Shown here piece after piece: positions 16,478 to 23,922 of a DNA stretch of 64,000 bases. This stretch comes from Nocardioides sp. WS12 (GTDB lineage Bacteria; Actinomycetota; Actinomycetes; Propionibacteriales; Nocardioidaceae). The notes beneath the pieces are model-generated. The model did not search any database. It saw only the letters and a list, made by a program, of their open reading frames with translations, and was not told the DNA's origin. Where the stretch lies: contig NZ_CP053928.1 in the NCBI RefSeq assembly GCF_014108865.1, positions 2,356,001-2,420,000 on the forward strand, given 5' to 3'. The translations under genes and the position numbers were made by a program. Positions within the stretch are counted from its first letter, which is position 1, and every line of letters begins with the position of its first letter.

Positions 16478-16490
16478 CACGGGTTTCGTG
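16478..16490. promoter_or_regulatory. Possible LysR-type operator
   Basis: CACGGGTTTCGTG in the roughly 38-base divergent region between lysR and lysE is an interrupted palindrome (CACG-N5-CGTG). Flanking GAAG/CTTC pairs extend the symmetry weakly. It is compact enough to regulate both genes. Confidence 0.35.
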
Positions 16491-16500
16491 AGTTTTCTTC

Positions 16501-17148
16501 ATGCCGCCACGGCGCGAATCTGGACGGGTGCTCATCACCTTCATCGTCACCGCGTGGTTGCTCGCCATGCTCCCCGGCGTCGGACAGGCGCTCATGCTCC
16601 GCCAGACCCTCGTGTACGGCGCCGACGTCGCCCGCGCCACGATCGCCGGCACCGCCACCGGGCTGGTGGTGTGGACGCTCGCCGCGGCCGCAGGGTTGTC
16701 GGCCTTGCTGCTCGCCGAACCCGGGCTCTACCGGGTGCTGCTGCTCGCGGGCGGCGCGTTCCTGGCATTCGTCGGCCTCCGGACCCTCTGGTCCGTACGA
16801 CGTCCGGCGGGTGAGTCCGCTGTGTCTGTTGCGGTGGACCCGCCGGCCAGCGGTCGACGTACCGCCTATCTGACGGGACTCGCCACCAACCTCGGCAACC
16901 CGAAGGCGGGGGTCTTCGCGCTGTCCCTGCTGCCGCGCTTCGCCGGCGCGACCGAGGCGGCGTTCTGGACGACGCTGGCGCTCGGCGTGCTGTGGTCGGC
17001 CGTGACCGCTGCGTGGTACCTGCTGTTCGTCGCGCTCGTGGCACGCGGACGAGGCGTGGTCAGCCGGCCCGGCGTACAGCGGGGCGTCAGCGTCGCCTCA
17101 GGTGCCGTGTTGCTGGCCCTGGGTGCGTCGGTGGCATTGGAGGCCTGA
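16501..17148 (+). CDS. LysE-family amino-acid exporter
   Basis: 215 residues from ATG, or 206 from a GTG at 16528, which aligns better with family starts. Six membrane helices are visible. LLAMLPGVGQALMLRQTLVYGADVA contains the PG-x-x-x-A/L segment of LysE/RhtB proteins, and TGLATNLGNPKAGVFALSLLPRF is the conserved NPK segment in the second half. It exports amino acids or related metabolites. The stop codon sits at the edge of a 22-bp-period repeat block. Confidence 0.87.
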   Translation: MPPRRESGRVLITFIVTAWLLAMLPGVGQALMLRQTLVYGADVARATIAGTATGLVVWTLAAAAGLSALLLAEPGLYRVLLLAGGAFLAFVGLRTLWSVRRPAGESAVSVAVDPPASGRRTAYLTGLATNLGNPKAGVFALSLLPRFAGATEAAFWTTLALGVLWSAVTAAWYLLFVALVARGRGVVSRPGVQRGVSVASGAVLLALGASVALEA

Positions 17149-17215
17149 GAAACCTCCGCACCTCGATGCAGAAACTGGCGCACCTCGCGTCAGAAACTGG
17201 CGCACCTCGCGTCAG
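17147..17215 (-). repeat. 22-bp-period GGGTTTCT repeat, locus 2 (opposite orientation)
   Basis: Three units repeat at exactly 22 bases. Two identical ones read CAGAAACTGGCGCACCTCGCGT, and a diverged first unit reads GAGAAACCTCCGCACCTCGATG. Read on the other strand they match locus 1 (GTGCG ... GTTTCTG). The block fills the convergent gap between lysE and the SnoaL gene, and its ends include both stop codons. Confidence 0.85.
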
Positions 17216-17595
17216 GCGGAGGCCATCTCCACGATGCGGTCGAACCGGGCACCCATCGCTTCGGCCAGGGCGTGGGCGGCCTTCAACGGACGGACCATCA
17301 CCGTGAAGTCGGTGATCAGGCCGTTGTCGTCGAGCACCAGGAAGTCGCACCCGGTGATCTGCAGGCCGTCCACCTTCGCCTCGAAGACGAGCGCGTGGCC
17401 GGCGTCGTCCCCGAGCTCGCGGACGTAGTGGAAGTCCTCGAACACCTCGATCACGTTCGCCAAGATCGCGGCGGTGATCTTCTTGCCCTCGTAGGGCTTG
17501 TGGGCGACCGGGCTGCGGAAGACGACGTCGTCGGCCAGAAGATCCGAGATGGCAGCCAGGTCGCGGGATTCCACCGCCGTCCGGAAGGCGCTCAC
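17212..17595 (-). CDS. SnoaL-like / NTF2-fold protein
   Basis: 127 residues from a GTG that overlaps the stop of the flavoenzyme gene (GTGA). AFRTAVESRDLAAISDLLADDVVFRSPVAHKPYEGKKIT is the standard first half of a SnoaL/nuclear-transport-factor-2 fold, followed by beta strands ending in DFTVMVRPLKAAHAL. Such small cone-shaped proteins are isomerases, hydratases or ligand-binding folds. The operon context with a 2,4-dienoyl-CoA reductase-like enzyme suggests work on a fatty-acyl or cyclic ketone substrate, but this is inferred. Confidence 0.85.
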   Translation of the reverse strand: MSAFRTAVESRDLAAISDLLADDVVFRSPVAHKPYEGKKITAAILANVIEVFEDFHYVRELGDDAGHALVFEAKVDGLQITGCDFLVLDDNGLITDFTVMVRPLKAAHALAEAMGARFDRIVEMASA

Positions 17596-19595
17596 AGCGC
17601 CGCCGCCAGTTCGGTGCCCTGCTTGATCGCACGCTTCGCGTCCACCTCGGCGGCGACGTCCGCGCCACCGATCAGGTGCACGGAGCCGGGGAACTTCGCG
17701 GCCAGCAGGTCGTCGTACAGGCTCCGGACGGATTCCTGGCCGGTGCAGAGCACGATGTGGTCGACGTCGAGCACCTGCGCCTTGCCGTCGACGGTGATGT
17801 GCAGGCCCTCGTCGGAGACGCGGTCGTAGGTCACGCCGCTGATCTGGTGGACGCCGAGGTCCTTGACGATCGCGCGGTGCACCCAGCCGGACGTCTTGCC
17901 CAGGCCCTTGCCCTGCGAGGACTCCTTGCGCTGCAACAACCACACCTCGCGCTTCGGCGTACGCGGCAACTTGTCGGTCACACCACCGCGGATCACCGCG
18001 GGGTCGGCGACGCCCCAGTTGGCCTTCCACTCCTCGAGCGTCTCGGGTACGTGCGCCAGCAACTCCGACACGTCGAAGCCGATGCCGCCCGCGCCCATCA
18101 CGGCGACCTTGCCGCCGATCGCGACGCGACCGGTGATCGCGTCGGGGTAGGACACCACCTTCGGGTGCGAGATGCCCGGGACGGACGGCGTCCGCGGCGC
18201 GACACCCGTCGCGACGACGACTTCGTCGAAGCCGGACAGCTGCTCGGGCGTCGCACGCGTCGAGAGCTTCACGTTGACGCCGAGGACCTCCATCCGGCGG
18301 CGGTAGTACCGAAGCGTCTCGGCGAACTCCTCCTTGCCGGGAATCTGCATAGCGAGGCGGAACTGGCCGCCGAGTTCGTCGGACGCCTCGAACAACGTCA
18401 CGTCGTGGCCACGCTCGGCTGCGCTGACAGCGGTGGCGAGGCCAGCCGGGCCGCCGCCGACGATGGCGACGCGCTTGGCCGACCGGGTCGGGCTGAGCAC
18501 CAGCGTCGTCTCGTGGCAGGCACGCGGGTTGACCAGGCAGGACGCGCGCTGGTTCTTGAATGTGTGGTCCAGGCAGGCCTGGTTGCAGCCGATGCAGGTG
18601 TTGATCTCGTCGGCGCGACCCGCCCTGGCCTTCGACACGATCTCGGGGTCCGCGAGGAACGGCCGCGCCATCGAAATGAGGTCAATGCCCTGCTCCAGCA
18701 GGGATTCCGCGACATCGGGGGTGTTGATCCGGTTGCTTGCGCACACCGGGATGCTGACCTCCGACTTGAGGCGCAGCGTGTTGTCCGCCCACGCCGCACG
18801 CGGCACGCTCGTCACGATCGTGGGCACCCGCGCCTCGTGCCAGCCGATGCCGGTGTTGAACACGCTCGCGCCGGCTTCCTCGAGCTTGTGGGCCAGTTCC
18901 ACGGTCTCGTCCCAGGTCTGCCCGTCGGGCACCAGGTCGAGCAGCGAGAGCCGGTACATCACGAAGAAGTCGGGCAGTTCCTGGCGGATCCGGCGCACGA
19001 TCTCCACGGGGAAGCGCATCCGCGCCTCGGCCGATCCGCCCCACTTGTCCGTACGACGGTTGGTGCGCGAAGCGATGAACTGGTTGATGAGGTAGCCCTC
19101 GGATCCCATCACCTCGATGCCGTCGTACCCGGCCTTCTGCGCGAGCTTGGCCGAGTCGACGAAGTCCTCGATCGTCTTCTCCACGGCTCGCGTCGACAGG
19201 GCGGACGCCTTGAACGGCGTGATCGGCGACTTGGTCGCGCTGGCGGAGACGCTGAACGGCGTGTAGCCGTAGCGACCGGCGTGCAGCAACTGGAGCGCGA
19301 TCTTGCCGCCCTCGGCGTGCACTGCCTCGGTCACCCGCTGGTGGCGGTGCGCGTTGAGGCGCGTCGTCATCTGCGAGCCGAAGGGCAGCAGCCAGCCGCG
19401 GACGTTGGGGGAGTACCCGCCCGTCACGATCAGGCCGACGCCGCCACGAGCGCGTTCGGCGAAGTACGCCGCCATCTCGTCGACGTGCCAGGGGCGGTCC
19501 TCGAGGCCGGTGTGCATCGAGCCCATCACGGCCCGCGACTGGAGGTCGAGGCCGCCGACGGTGGCGCGGGAGGTCAGCAGGGGATAGCTGGTCAT
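17592..19595 (-). CDS. 2,4-dienoyl-CoA reductase-like flavoenzyme (FadH/OYE family)
   Basis: 667 residues in the FadH layout. An FMN-binding TIM barrel (about 1-325) contains QLLHAGRYG and EVMGSEGYLINQF. The 4Fe-4S cysteines are C334, C337, C341 and C353 (CIGCNQACLD ... SC). A glutathione-reductase-like FAD/NAD module starts at RVAIVGGGPAGLATAVSAAERG. The family uses NADPH through FAD, Fe-S and FMN to reduce dienoyl-CoA or related enones. It sits between a PadR repressor (ATGA overlap) and the SnoaL gene, so one regulated transcript is likely. The exact substrate is unknown. Confidence 0.92.
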   Translation of the reverse strand: MTSYPLLTSRATVGGLDLQSRAVMGSMHTGLEDRPWHVDEMAAYFAERARGGVGLIVTGGYSPNVRGWLLPFGSQMTTRLNAHRHQRVTEAVHAEGGKIALQLLHAGRYGYTPFSVSASATKSPITPFKASALSTRAVEKTIEDFVDSAKLAQKAGYDGIEVMGSEGYLINQFIASRTNRRTDKWGGSAEARMRFPVEIVRRIRQELPDFFVMYRLSLLDLVPDGQTWDETVELAHKLEEAGASVFNTGIGWHEARVPTIVTSVPRAAWADNTLRLKSEVSIPVCASNRINTPDVAESLLEQGIDLISMARPFLADPEIVSKARAGRADEINTCIGCNQACLDHTFKNQRASCLVNPRACHETTLVLSPTRSAKRVAIVGGGPAGLATAVSAAERGHDVTLFEASDELGGQFRLAMQIPGKEEFAETLRYYRRRMEVLGVNVKLSTRATPEQLSGFDEVVVATGVAPRTPSVPGISHPKVVSYPDAITGRVAIGGKVAVMGAGGIGFDVSELLAHVPETLEEWKANWGVADPAVIRGGVTDKLPRTPKREVWLLQRKESSQGKGLGKTSGWVHRAIVKDLGVHQISGVTYDRVSDEGLHITVDGKAQVLDVDHIVLCTGQESVRSLYDDLLAAKFPGSVHLIGGADVAAEVDAKRAIKQGTELAAAL

Positions 19596-20143
19596 CGGTT
19601 CTCCTGGGGTGCAGCGGTGTGGGCGTCGAGGTACTCGGTCAGCCAGCGGATCCAGAACTCCTCCATGAGGAGACCGCCACGCAGCACGAGGTAGATGTCG
19701 AGGGCGGAGCCGGACAGGGCGCCCGGGTCGGGGAAGTCGCGGTTCTGCATGAACTCGTAGAGCGAGAGCCGCTTGGTGTGCTCGTCGAGGTGGCGGCGCA
19801 GGTCGTCGAGCAGGGCCGCGCGGTCGCCGAGGGAGGCGCCGCGCATCTTGACGCCGAGCGAGTTGCGCACGGGGTCGGGCAGGGTCGGCTCGGCCATCCA
19901 GCGGCGCAGCTCGGCGAGGCCGGCGTCGGCGACGGCGTAGACCTTCTTGGTCGGGCGATCGACCTGCGGGACCGCTTCGACGGTGATCCACCCGTCGGTC
20001 TCCATCCGGCCGAGCACGCGGTAGATCTGCTGGTGCGTGGCGGTCCAGAAGAAGCCGATGGACGCGTCGAAGCGACGGGTCAGCTCGGAGCCGGACGCGG
20101 CGCGCTCGCTGAGCGAGACGAGGATCGCGTGCTCGAGGGCCAT
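19592..20143 (-). CDS. PadR-family repressor
   Basis: 183 residues starting MALEHAILVSLSERAASGSEL; a start 15 bases upstream is possible. The winged helix (TATHQQIYRVLGRMETDGWITVEAV ... KKVYAVADAGLAELRRWM) and the helical C-terminal dimerisation region match PadR subfamily 2 (VirR/AphA-like). It leads the operon with the flavoenzyme and SnoaL genes. Two palindromes lie 30-70 bases upstream (20171-20214), so autoregulation is likely. Confidence 0.9.
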   Translation of the reverse strand: MALEHAILVSLSERAASGSELTRRFDASIGFFWTATHQQIYRVLGRMETDGWITVEAVPQVDRPTKKVYAVADAGLAELRRWMAEPTLPDPVRNSLGVKMRGASLGDRAALLDDLRRHLDEHTKRLSLYEFMQNRDFPDPGALSGSALDIYLVLRGGLLMEEFWIRWLTEYLDAHTAAPQENR

Positions 20144-20170
20144 GGCCCCAGCGTGCACGATCCCGGGCGG

Positions 20171-20214
20171 CTATGCAACTAGTTGCAGGGTGTGATCTGC
20201 AACAAGTTGCATAG
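20171..20214. promoter_or_regulatory. Double palindromic operator for the PadR repressor
   Basis: Two 14-bp palindromes, TGCAACTAGTTGCA (20174-20187, perfect) and TGCAACAAGTTGCA (20198-20211, one central mismatch pair), have centres 24 bp apart. The outer ends CTATGCAACT and AGTTGCATAG also pair, making the whole block symmetrical. TGCAAC half-sites fit PadR/VanR-type boxes. It is the only such block upstream of padR. Confidence 0.8.
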
Positions 20215-20216
20215 CC

Positions 20217-20263
20217 GTCTCGATACGACCCCGCCTGCGGCTCGGACTACTCGACGACCTTGA
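20217..20263 (+). repeat. Dispersed palindromic repeat, copy C
   Basis: GTCTCGATACGACC ... CTCGGACTACTCGACGACCTTG matches the 10.85-10.99 kb repeats in both arms with a diverged middle (CCCGCCTGCGG). Its right arm encodes the final residues KVVE and the stop of the arsC gene, just as copy B encodes KFVE and the stop of DUF1304. Confidence 0.8.
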
Positions 20264-20651
20264 GGGATTCGATCAGTGCCTCGATCCGCCCACGGATCTC
20301 GTCGCGGATCGGCCGCACGGCGTCGAGGCCCTGGCCGGCCGGGTCGTCGAGCTTCCAGTCCTCGTACCGCTTGCCCGGGAAGTACGGGCACTCGTCGCCG
20401 CAGCCCATCGTGATCACGACGTCGGAGGCCTGCACGGACTCGGTGGTCAGGACCTTCGGCTGCTCGGCTGCGATGTCGATGCCGACCTCGCGCATCGCCT
20501 CGACGGCCATCGGGTTGATCTGGTCGGCGGGCTGCGAACCGGCCGAGAGTACGTCGATCCGGTCGCCGGCCAGGGCCTGCAGGAAGCCGGCGGCCATCTG
20601 GGAGCGGCCGGCGTTGTGGACGCAGACGAAGAGGACGGTGGGCTTGCTCAT
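20247..20651 (-). CDS. arsC: Arsenate reductase (low-molecular-weight phosphatase fold)
   Basis: 134 residues. The P-loop VCVHNAGRSQ gives C10-x5-R16, and the redox cysteines C84 and C88 lie in MGCGDECPYFPG. The acid loop EDWKLDDPAGQ is present. This layout is the LMW-PTPase class that reduces arsenate to arsenite using thioredoxin or mycothiol/mycoredoxin. It is the last gene of the ars operon, and its start overlaps the aquaporin stop (ATGA). The C-terminal VVE and stop are encoded by a dispersed repeat. Confidence 0.93.
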   Translation of the reverse strand: MSKPTVLFVCVHNAGRSQMAAGFLQALAGDRIDVLSAGSQPADQINPMAVEAMREVGIDIAAEQPKVLTTESVQASDVVITMGCGDECPYFPGKRYEDWKLDDPAGQGLDAVRPIRDEIRGRIEALIESLKVVE

Positions 20652-21343
20652 GCGGTGATCTCCTCGGAGACGGTTTCGGGGAACAGCAGGCGTACGGCGC
20701 CGTACGCAACCAGCGCGCCGACGACCTGCATCAGGACGAACATGGCGACCGACGCGGGGTCGATGCCCGCGAAGGTGTCGGAGAAGATCCGGCCGATCGT
20801 GACGGCCGGGTTGGCGAAGCTGGTGGACGAGGTGAACCAGTAGGCCGCCGTGATGTAGCCGCCCACGGCGAACGCGAGGGTCTCGGTGCGTCCGGTGCGG
20901 ATCCCGCCGAACACGACGAGCACCAGGCCGAAGGTGGCGACACCCTCGGCGAGCCAGAGGTGGCCGCCGGTGCGTTCGGTCGTGGCGATCGAGACGGCAT
21001 CGAGGTCGAACATCAGGTTCGCGAGGACGGCGCCCACGACCGCGCCGACGACCTGGGCCGCCGTGAGCACGACCGCCGTCATGGCCGTGATCCGGCCGAG
21101 GAGCGCCTCGACCAGCGAGACCACCGGGTTGAACGCGGCCGAGACCGGCTGCAGGGTGAGGATCAGCGCGACCAGGACCGCGCCGGTGGCGAGGCTGTTC
21201 TGCAGCAACTGCAGGCCGACGTCGTCGGGGGAGAGGCGGGTCGCCATGATCCCCGAGCCGATGACGGTGGCGACCAGGAGCGCGGTGCCGATGAACTCGG
21301 CCGTGGCGGCGCGCAGCAGCGCGCTTCGTGCCGGCGCGGTCAC
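20648..21343 (-). CDS. Aquaporin-family channel in ars operon (AqpS-like)
   Basis: 231 residues from a GTG overlapping the arsR stop. Six membrane helices are present, plus two pore boxes. The second is canonical (FANPAVTIGR) but the first reads FNPVVSL, with NPV in place of NPA. Aquaglyceroporins between arsR and arsC (AqpS in rhizobia) let arsenite made by ArsC leave the cell down its gradient. No ArsB or Acr3 pump is encoded here, so this channel is the only visible exit route. Arsenite specificity is inferred from context. Confidence 0.88.
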   Translation of the reverse strand: MTAPARSALLRAATAEFIGTALLVATVIGSGIMATRLSPDDVGLQLLQNSLATGAVLVALILTLQPVSAAFNPVVSLVEALLGRITAMTAVVLTAAQVVGAVVGAVLANLMFDLDAVSIATTERTGGHLWLAEGVATFGLVLVVFGGIRTGRTETLAFAVGGYITAAYWFTSSTSFANPAVTIGRIFSDTFAGIDPASVAMFVLMQVVGALVAYGAVRLLFPETVSEEITA

Positions 21344-21696
21344 CGGACGCCGCGCCCGAGCAGGCCGGACAGGTCGGCCAGTGCCGCCGCGTTGACGCGG
21401 TAGTAGACCCACACGCCGCGCTTCTCGCGGTCGAGCAGGCCGACCTCGTGCAGCACCTTGAGGTGGTGGCTGATCGTCGGCTGCGACAGGTCGAAGGCGT
21501 CGTTGAGGTCGCAGACACAGGCCTCGCCGTCGGCGTGCGCGCCGACCAGCGACAGCAGGCGAAGTCGGACCGGGTCGGCCAGCGCCTTGAGCAACGGGGC
21601 GATCCGGTCGGCCTGGTCGGTGCTGATCGGCTCGCTCATCAGGGGCGAGCAGCAGGCCACGGTTTCCACCGGGGTGAGCTCGAGAGACTTCGACAT
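21340..21696 (-). CDS. arsR: ArsR-type arsenic-responsive repressor
   Basis: 118 residues. The winged helix holds DPVRLRLLSLVGAHADGEACVCDLNDAFDLSQPTISHHLKVL, with the CVC pair in the alpha3 region used for As(III) sensing in E. coli-type ArsR. An extra N-terminal CC pair (VACCSP) may contribute, as in the actinobacterial As(III) sensors that bind at the N-terminus. It lies between arsO-like and aquaporin genes in one operon and is preceded by an ArsR-like box. Confidence 0.92.
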   Translation of the reverse strand: MSKSLELTPVETVACCSPLMSEPISTDQADRIAPLLKALADPVRLRLLSLVGAHADGEACVCDLNDAFDLSQPTISHHLKVLHEVGLLDREKRGVWVYYRVNAAALADLSGLLGRGVR

Positions 21697-21699
21697 GTG

Positions 21700-21725
21700 T
21701 CTATGTTGACAGACGTCGATGTCTA
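21700..21725. promoter_or_regulatory. ArsR-like box upstream of arsR
   Basis: TCTATGTTGACAGACGTCGA-type sequence, with CTATGT and GACGTCGATGTC elements shared with the two boxes at 23.06-23.12 kb. It overlaps the arsO-like stop and sits just before arsR, so it may drive a second, internal promoter for arsR-aquaporin-arsC. Confidence 0.5.
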
Positions 21726-23054
21726 GTGGGGTAGCGAGAGGGTGAACAGTTCGGGCTCCGGTGCGCCGCAGCAGCCCCCGCCGCTATCGGCCTCGTCGAA
21801 GGAGCCCGATCCACCGCACACGCCCGACTCGGGCAGCACGAGCTCGACTCGCGCCGCCGACTCGTGGTCGCCCGCGATCTCCGCGACGATGCTGCGCACC
21901 TGCTCGAATCCGGTCAGGGTCAGGAACGACGGCGCGCGGCCGTAGGACTTCATCCCCGCGAGGTAGAAGCCAGCCTCCGGCTGGGCGAGCTCGGCGGCGC
22001 CGTGCGGGTAGACCGTGCCGCAGGAGTGGACGTTCGGGTCGATCAGCGGCGCCAGGGTGCGTGGCGACTGGAGCACGGGGTCGAGGTCGAGGCGCACCTC
22101 CGAGAGGATTGCGAGGTCGGGCCGGAAGCCCGTCACCACGATCACCTCGTCGACGCCGTCAACCACCTGGCCGTCGGCGGACGCGAGCTGGAGTCGGCCG
22201 TCCGGTGCGGACGCGACCGCAGTCGTCCGGAACGTCGTACGACGGTCGACCAGGCCGGACGACGCCACCGACTCGGCGCGCTTGCCGAGTGCGCCCCGCT
22301 CCACCAGTTGGTCGTTGTCGCCGCCCCCGAATCCGGCGTCGGACCGCCGGACCAGCCAGGAGACGCGGGTGTCGGGGGCGGTGGCGGCGAGCCGGCCGAG
22401 CGCGACGAGGACGTTCTGTGCCGAGGCGCCCGTGCCGGCCACGGCGACGTGCTTACCGGCGTACCGCGTCGCAACGGCCGGGTCGCCCAGGTCGGGCATG
22501 CCGTAGGTGATCCGGTCGCCGTACTCCCGCTCGCCGGGGGCGGCGTACCCGTCGGTCCCGAGCGGGTTGGGGGAGCCCCACGTGCCGGACGCGTCGATGA
22601 CTGACGAGGCCAGCAAGGTCGCCGTGCCGTCCGGGCCCTCGACGTGGAGCGCGAAGGGCTCGCTGTCACGGCCCGCGTCGACGACGAGGTCGCGACCGCG
22701 GCGGGCCACCCCGGTGACGCGATGCCCGAACCGCACCTCGACGGAGCCGGTCGCGGCGAGCGCGGCCGCCAGGGGAGCGAGGTATCCAGCGACCCACTCG
22801 GCTCCGGTCGGGAAGGCCTCCTTGTCGGGTGCAACCCACCCGTCTCCCAGCAACGCCGCAGCGACCGGGTCGATCAGCTCGGACCACGGCGAGAACAGCC
22901 GCACGTGGCCCCACTCGCTCACGGCACTGCCGGCGTCCGCCCCCTGTTCGAGTACGACGACCGGCAGGCCGCGTGCGTGCGCGTGCGCCGCCGCGGCGAG
23001 ACCGATCGGGCCGGCGCCGACCACGACGAGGGGGCCGGCGAGGGGGTGGGACAT
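21723..23054 (-). CDS. ArsO-like FAD/NAD(P) monooxygenase
   Basis: 443 residues. LVVVGAGPIGLAAAAHAHARG (FAD-binding GxGxxG near residue 10) and a second dinucleotide fold HVAVAGTGASAQNVLVAL (about residue 205) give the two-fold layout of flavin monooxygenases. A cysteine-rich tail (CGGSGSFDEADSGGGCCGAPEPE) ends the protein, unusual for FMOs but fitting a metalloid role. It is the first gene of the ars operon and lies behind two ArsR-like boxes. ArsO function is inferred from the operon; the catalytic reaction is not proven. Confidence 0.82.
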   Translation of the reverse strand: MSHPLAGPLVVVGAGPIGLAAAAHAHARGLPVVVLEQGADAGSAVSEWGHVRLFSPWSELIDPVAAALLGDGWVAPDKEAFPTGAEWVAGYLAPLAAALAATGSVEVRFGHRVTGVARRGRDLVVDAGRDSEPFALHVEGPDGTATLLASSVIDASGTWGSPNPLGTDGYAAPGEREYGDRITYGMPDLGDPAVATRYAGKHVAVAGTGASAQNVLVALGRLAATAPDTRVSWLVRRSDAGFGGGDNDQLVERGALGKRAESVASSGLVDRRTTFRTTAVASAPDGRLQLASADGQVVDGVDEVIVVTGFRPDLAILSEVRLDLDPVLQSPRTLAPLIDPNVHSCGTVYPHGAAELAQPEAGFYLAGMKSYGRAPSFLTLTGFEQVRSIVAEIAGDHESAARVELVLPESGVCGGSGSFDEADSGGGCCGAPEPELFTLSLPH

Positions 23055-23064
23055 GGAGAACTCC

Positions 23065-23088
23065 TGACATAGACGAACGTCGATGTCA
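23065..23088. promoter_or_regulatory. ArsR-like box 1 upstream of arsO
   Basis: TGACAT(A)GACGAACGTC(G)ATGTCA spans 24 bases with one mismatched pair and an AA centre. It lies directly before the ars operon ribosome site (CTCCT complement), placing a bound repressor over the promoter. Confidence 0.72.
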
Positions 23089-23104
23089 GGACTGTACCCC
23101 CTAT

Positions 23105-23120
23105 ATAGACAAACGTCTAT
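23105..23120. promoter_or_regulatory. ArsR-like box 2
   Basis: ATAGACAAACGTCTAT, a nearly perfect 16-bp palindrome, shares ATAGAC/CGTCTAT with box 1. It overlaps the 3' end of the HxlR gene by four bases, so a read-through transcript from hxlR could also be blocked here. Confidence 0.7.
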
Positions 23121-23815
23121 GTATTCAGGACCCGGTCCGACCGCTCCCGCGTGACGTCGGCCCACGGGCTCCACAGGAACCACTTCGGCAGCGTCCTGAC
23201 CAGACGCGGCGGGCCGGCGACCTCGATCCGGCCCGCGTCCACGGCCTCGGCCCAGCTGCAGTAGCCCTGGAAGACGTCGGCGAGCGCCGGCGTGGCCGCA
23301 GTGACCTCGACGTCGACCTCGAAGCCGGGGTGTTGCAGGCACACCGAGACCTCGCCGTGCTCCATCACCAGCCAGATCGACACCGGGTCGGGCGCGGTGT
23401 GCCGGAACTCCACGACGGTCCGACCGGGAGGCAGCCGGCTGTGGTCGACGCGTCGGTGCATCCACCACATCAGGGTCGTCGGCGACACGTCGTGCGGTCG
23501 CAGCTCGTCGAAGAGCCACTCGATCGCCCAGCGCCCGAGGCTGTCGATCACTCGCTCCAGGTCGCGGCCGGCCGGTGTCAGGTGGTACTCGCTGCCGCGG
23601 CCGGTGGGGGAGGGCCAGGTGTCCAGCACGCCGCGCTTCTCGAGATGCCGCAGTCGTTGCACCAGCAATGAACGCGAGATCCCCGGCATCGCGCGGGCGA
23701 TGTCGTTGAACCGCGTGTTGCCGAGCACGAGCTCGCGGATGATCAGTGGCGTCCAGCGGTCGGCGACGACCTCGGCGGCCATGGACACGGGGCAGAAGTT
23801 GCCGTAGTCGGGCAT
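23117..23815 (-). CDS. HxlR-family regulator with C-terminal SCP2-like region
   Basis: 232 residues. The N-terminal winged helix (CPVSMAAEVVADRWTPLIIRELVLGNTRFNDIARAMPGISRSLLVQRLRHLEKRGVL) is canonical HxlR. The second half (VVEFRHTAPDPVSIWLVMEHGEVSVCLQHPGFEVDVEV ... DVFQGYCSW) resembles a sterol-carrier-2-like ligand pocket, giving a possible lipid-sensing regulator. It is divergent from an acyl-CoA dehydrogenase gene, its likely target. Confidence 0.87.
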   Translation of the reverse strand: MPDYGNFCPVSMAAEVVADRWTPLIIRELVLGNTRFNDIARAMPGISRSLLVQRLRHLEKRGVLDTWPSPTGRGSEYHLTPAGRDLERVIDSLGRWAIEWLFDELRPHDVSPTTLMWWMHRRVDHSRLPPGRTVVEFRHTAPDPVSIWLVMEHGEVSVCLQHPGFEVDVEVTAATPALADVFQGYCSWAEAVDAGRIEVAGPPRLVRTLPKWFLWSPWADVTRERSDRVLNT

Positions 23816-23839
23816 GGGCTCATCGTGGTCCCGCGGGAG

Positions 23840-23873
23840 CCCGGGTGGAAGTCCTGAATTTGGACCACCCGGG
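23840..23873. promoter_or_regulatory. Inverted repeat between HxlR and acyl-CoA dehydrogenase genes
   Basis: CCCGGGTGG (23840-23848) and CCACCCGGG (23865-23873) form a perfect nine-base inverted repeat; inside them GTCC and GGAC also pair around TGAATTT. In the roughly 107-base divergent region this is the best candidate operator. Confidence 0.6.
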
Positions 23874-23922
23874 TCACTTTTGTGGACTGGATGGCGGATC
23901 CGGATGGTCGGACATTGAACAC

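Noticed and set aside
20247..21518. A long minus-strand frame joining parts of arsC, the aquaporin gene and arsR
   Set aside because: It reads the aquaporin and arsR regions out of phase; each of the three proteins is complete and coupled in its own frame.
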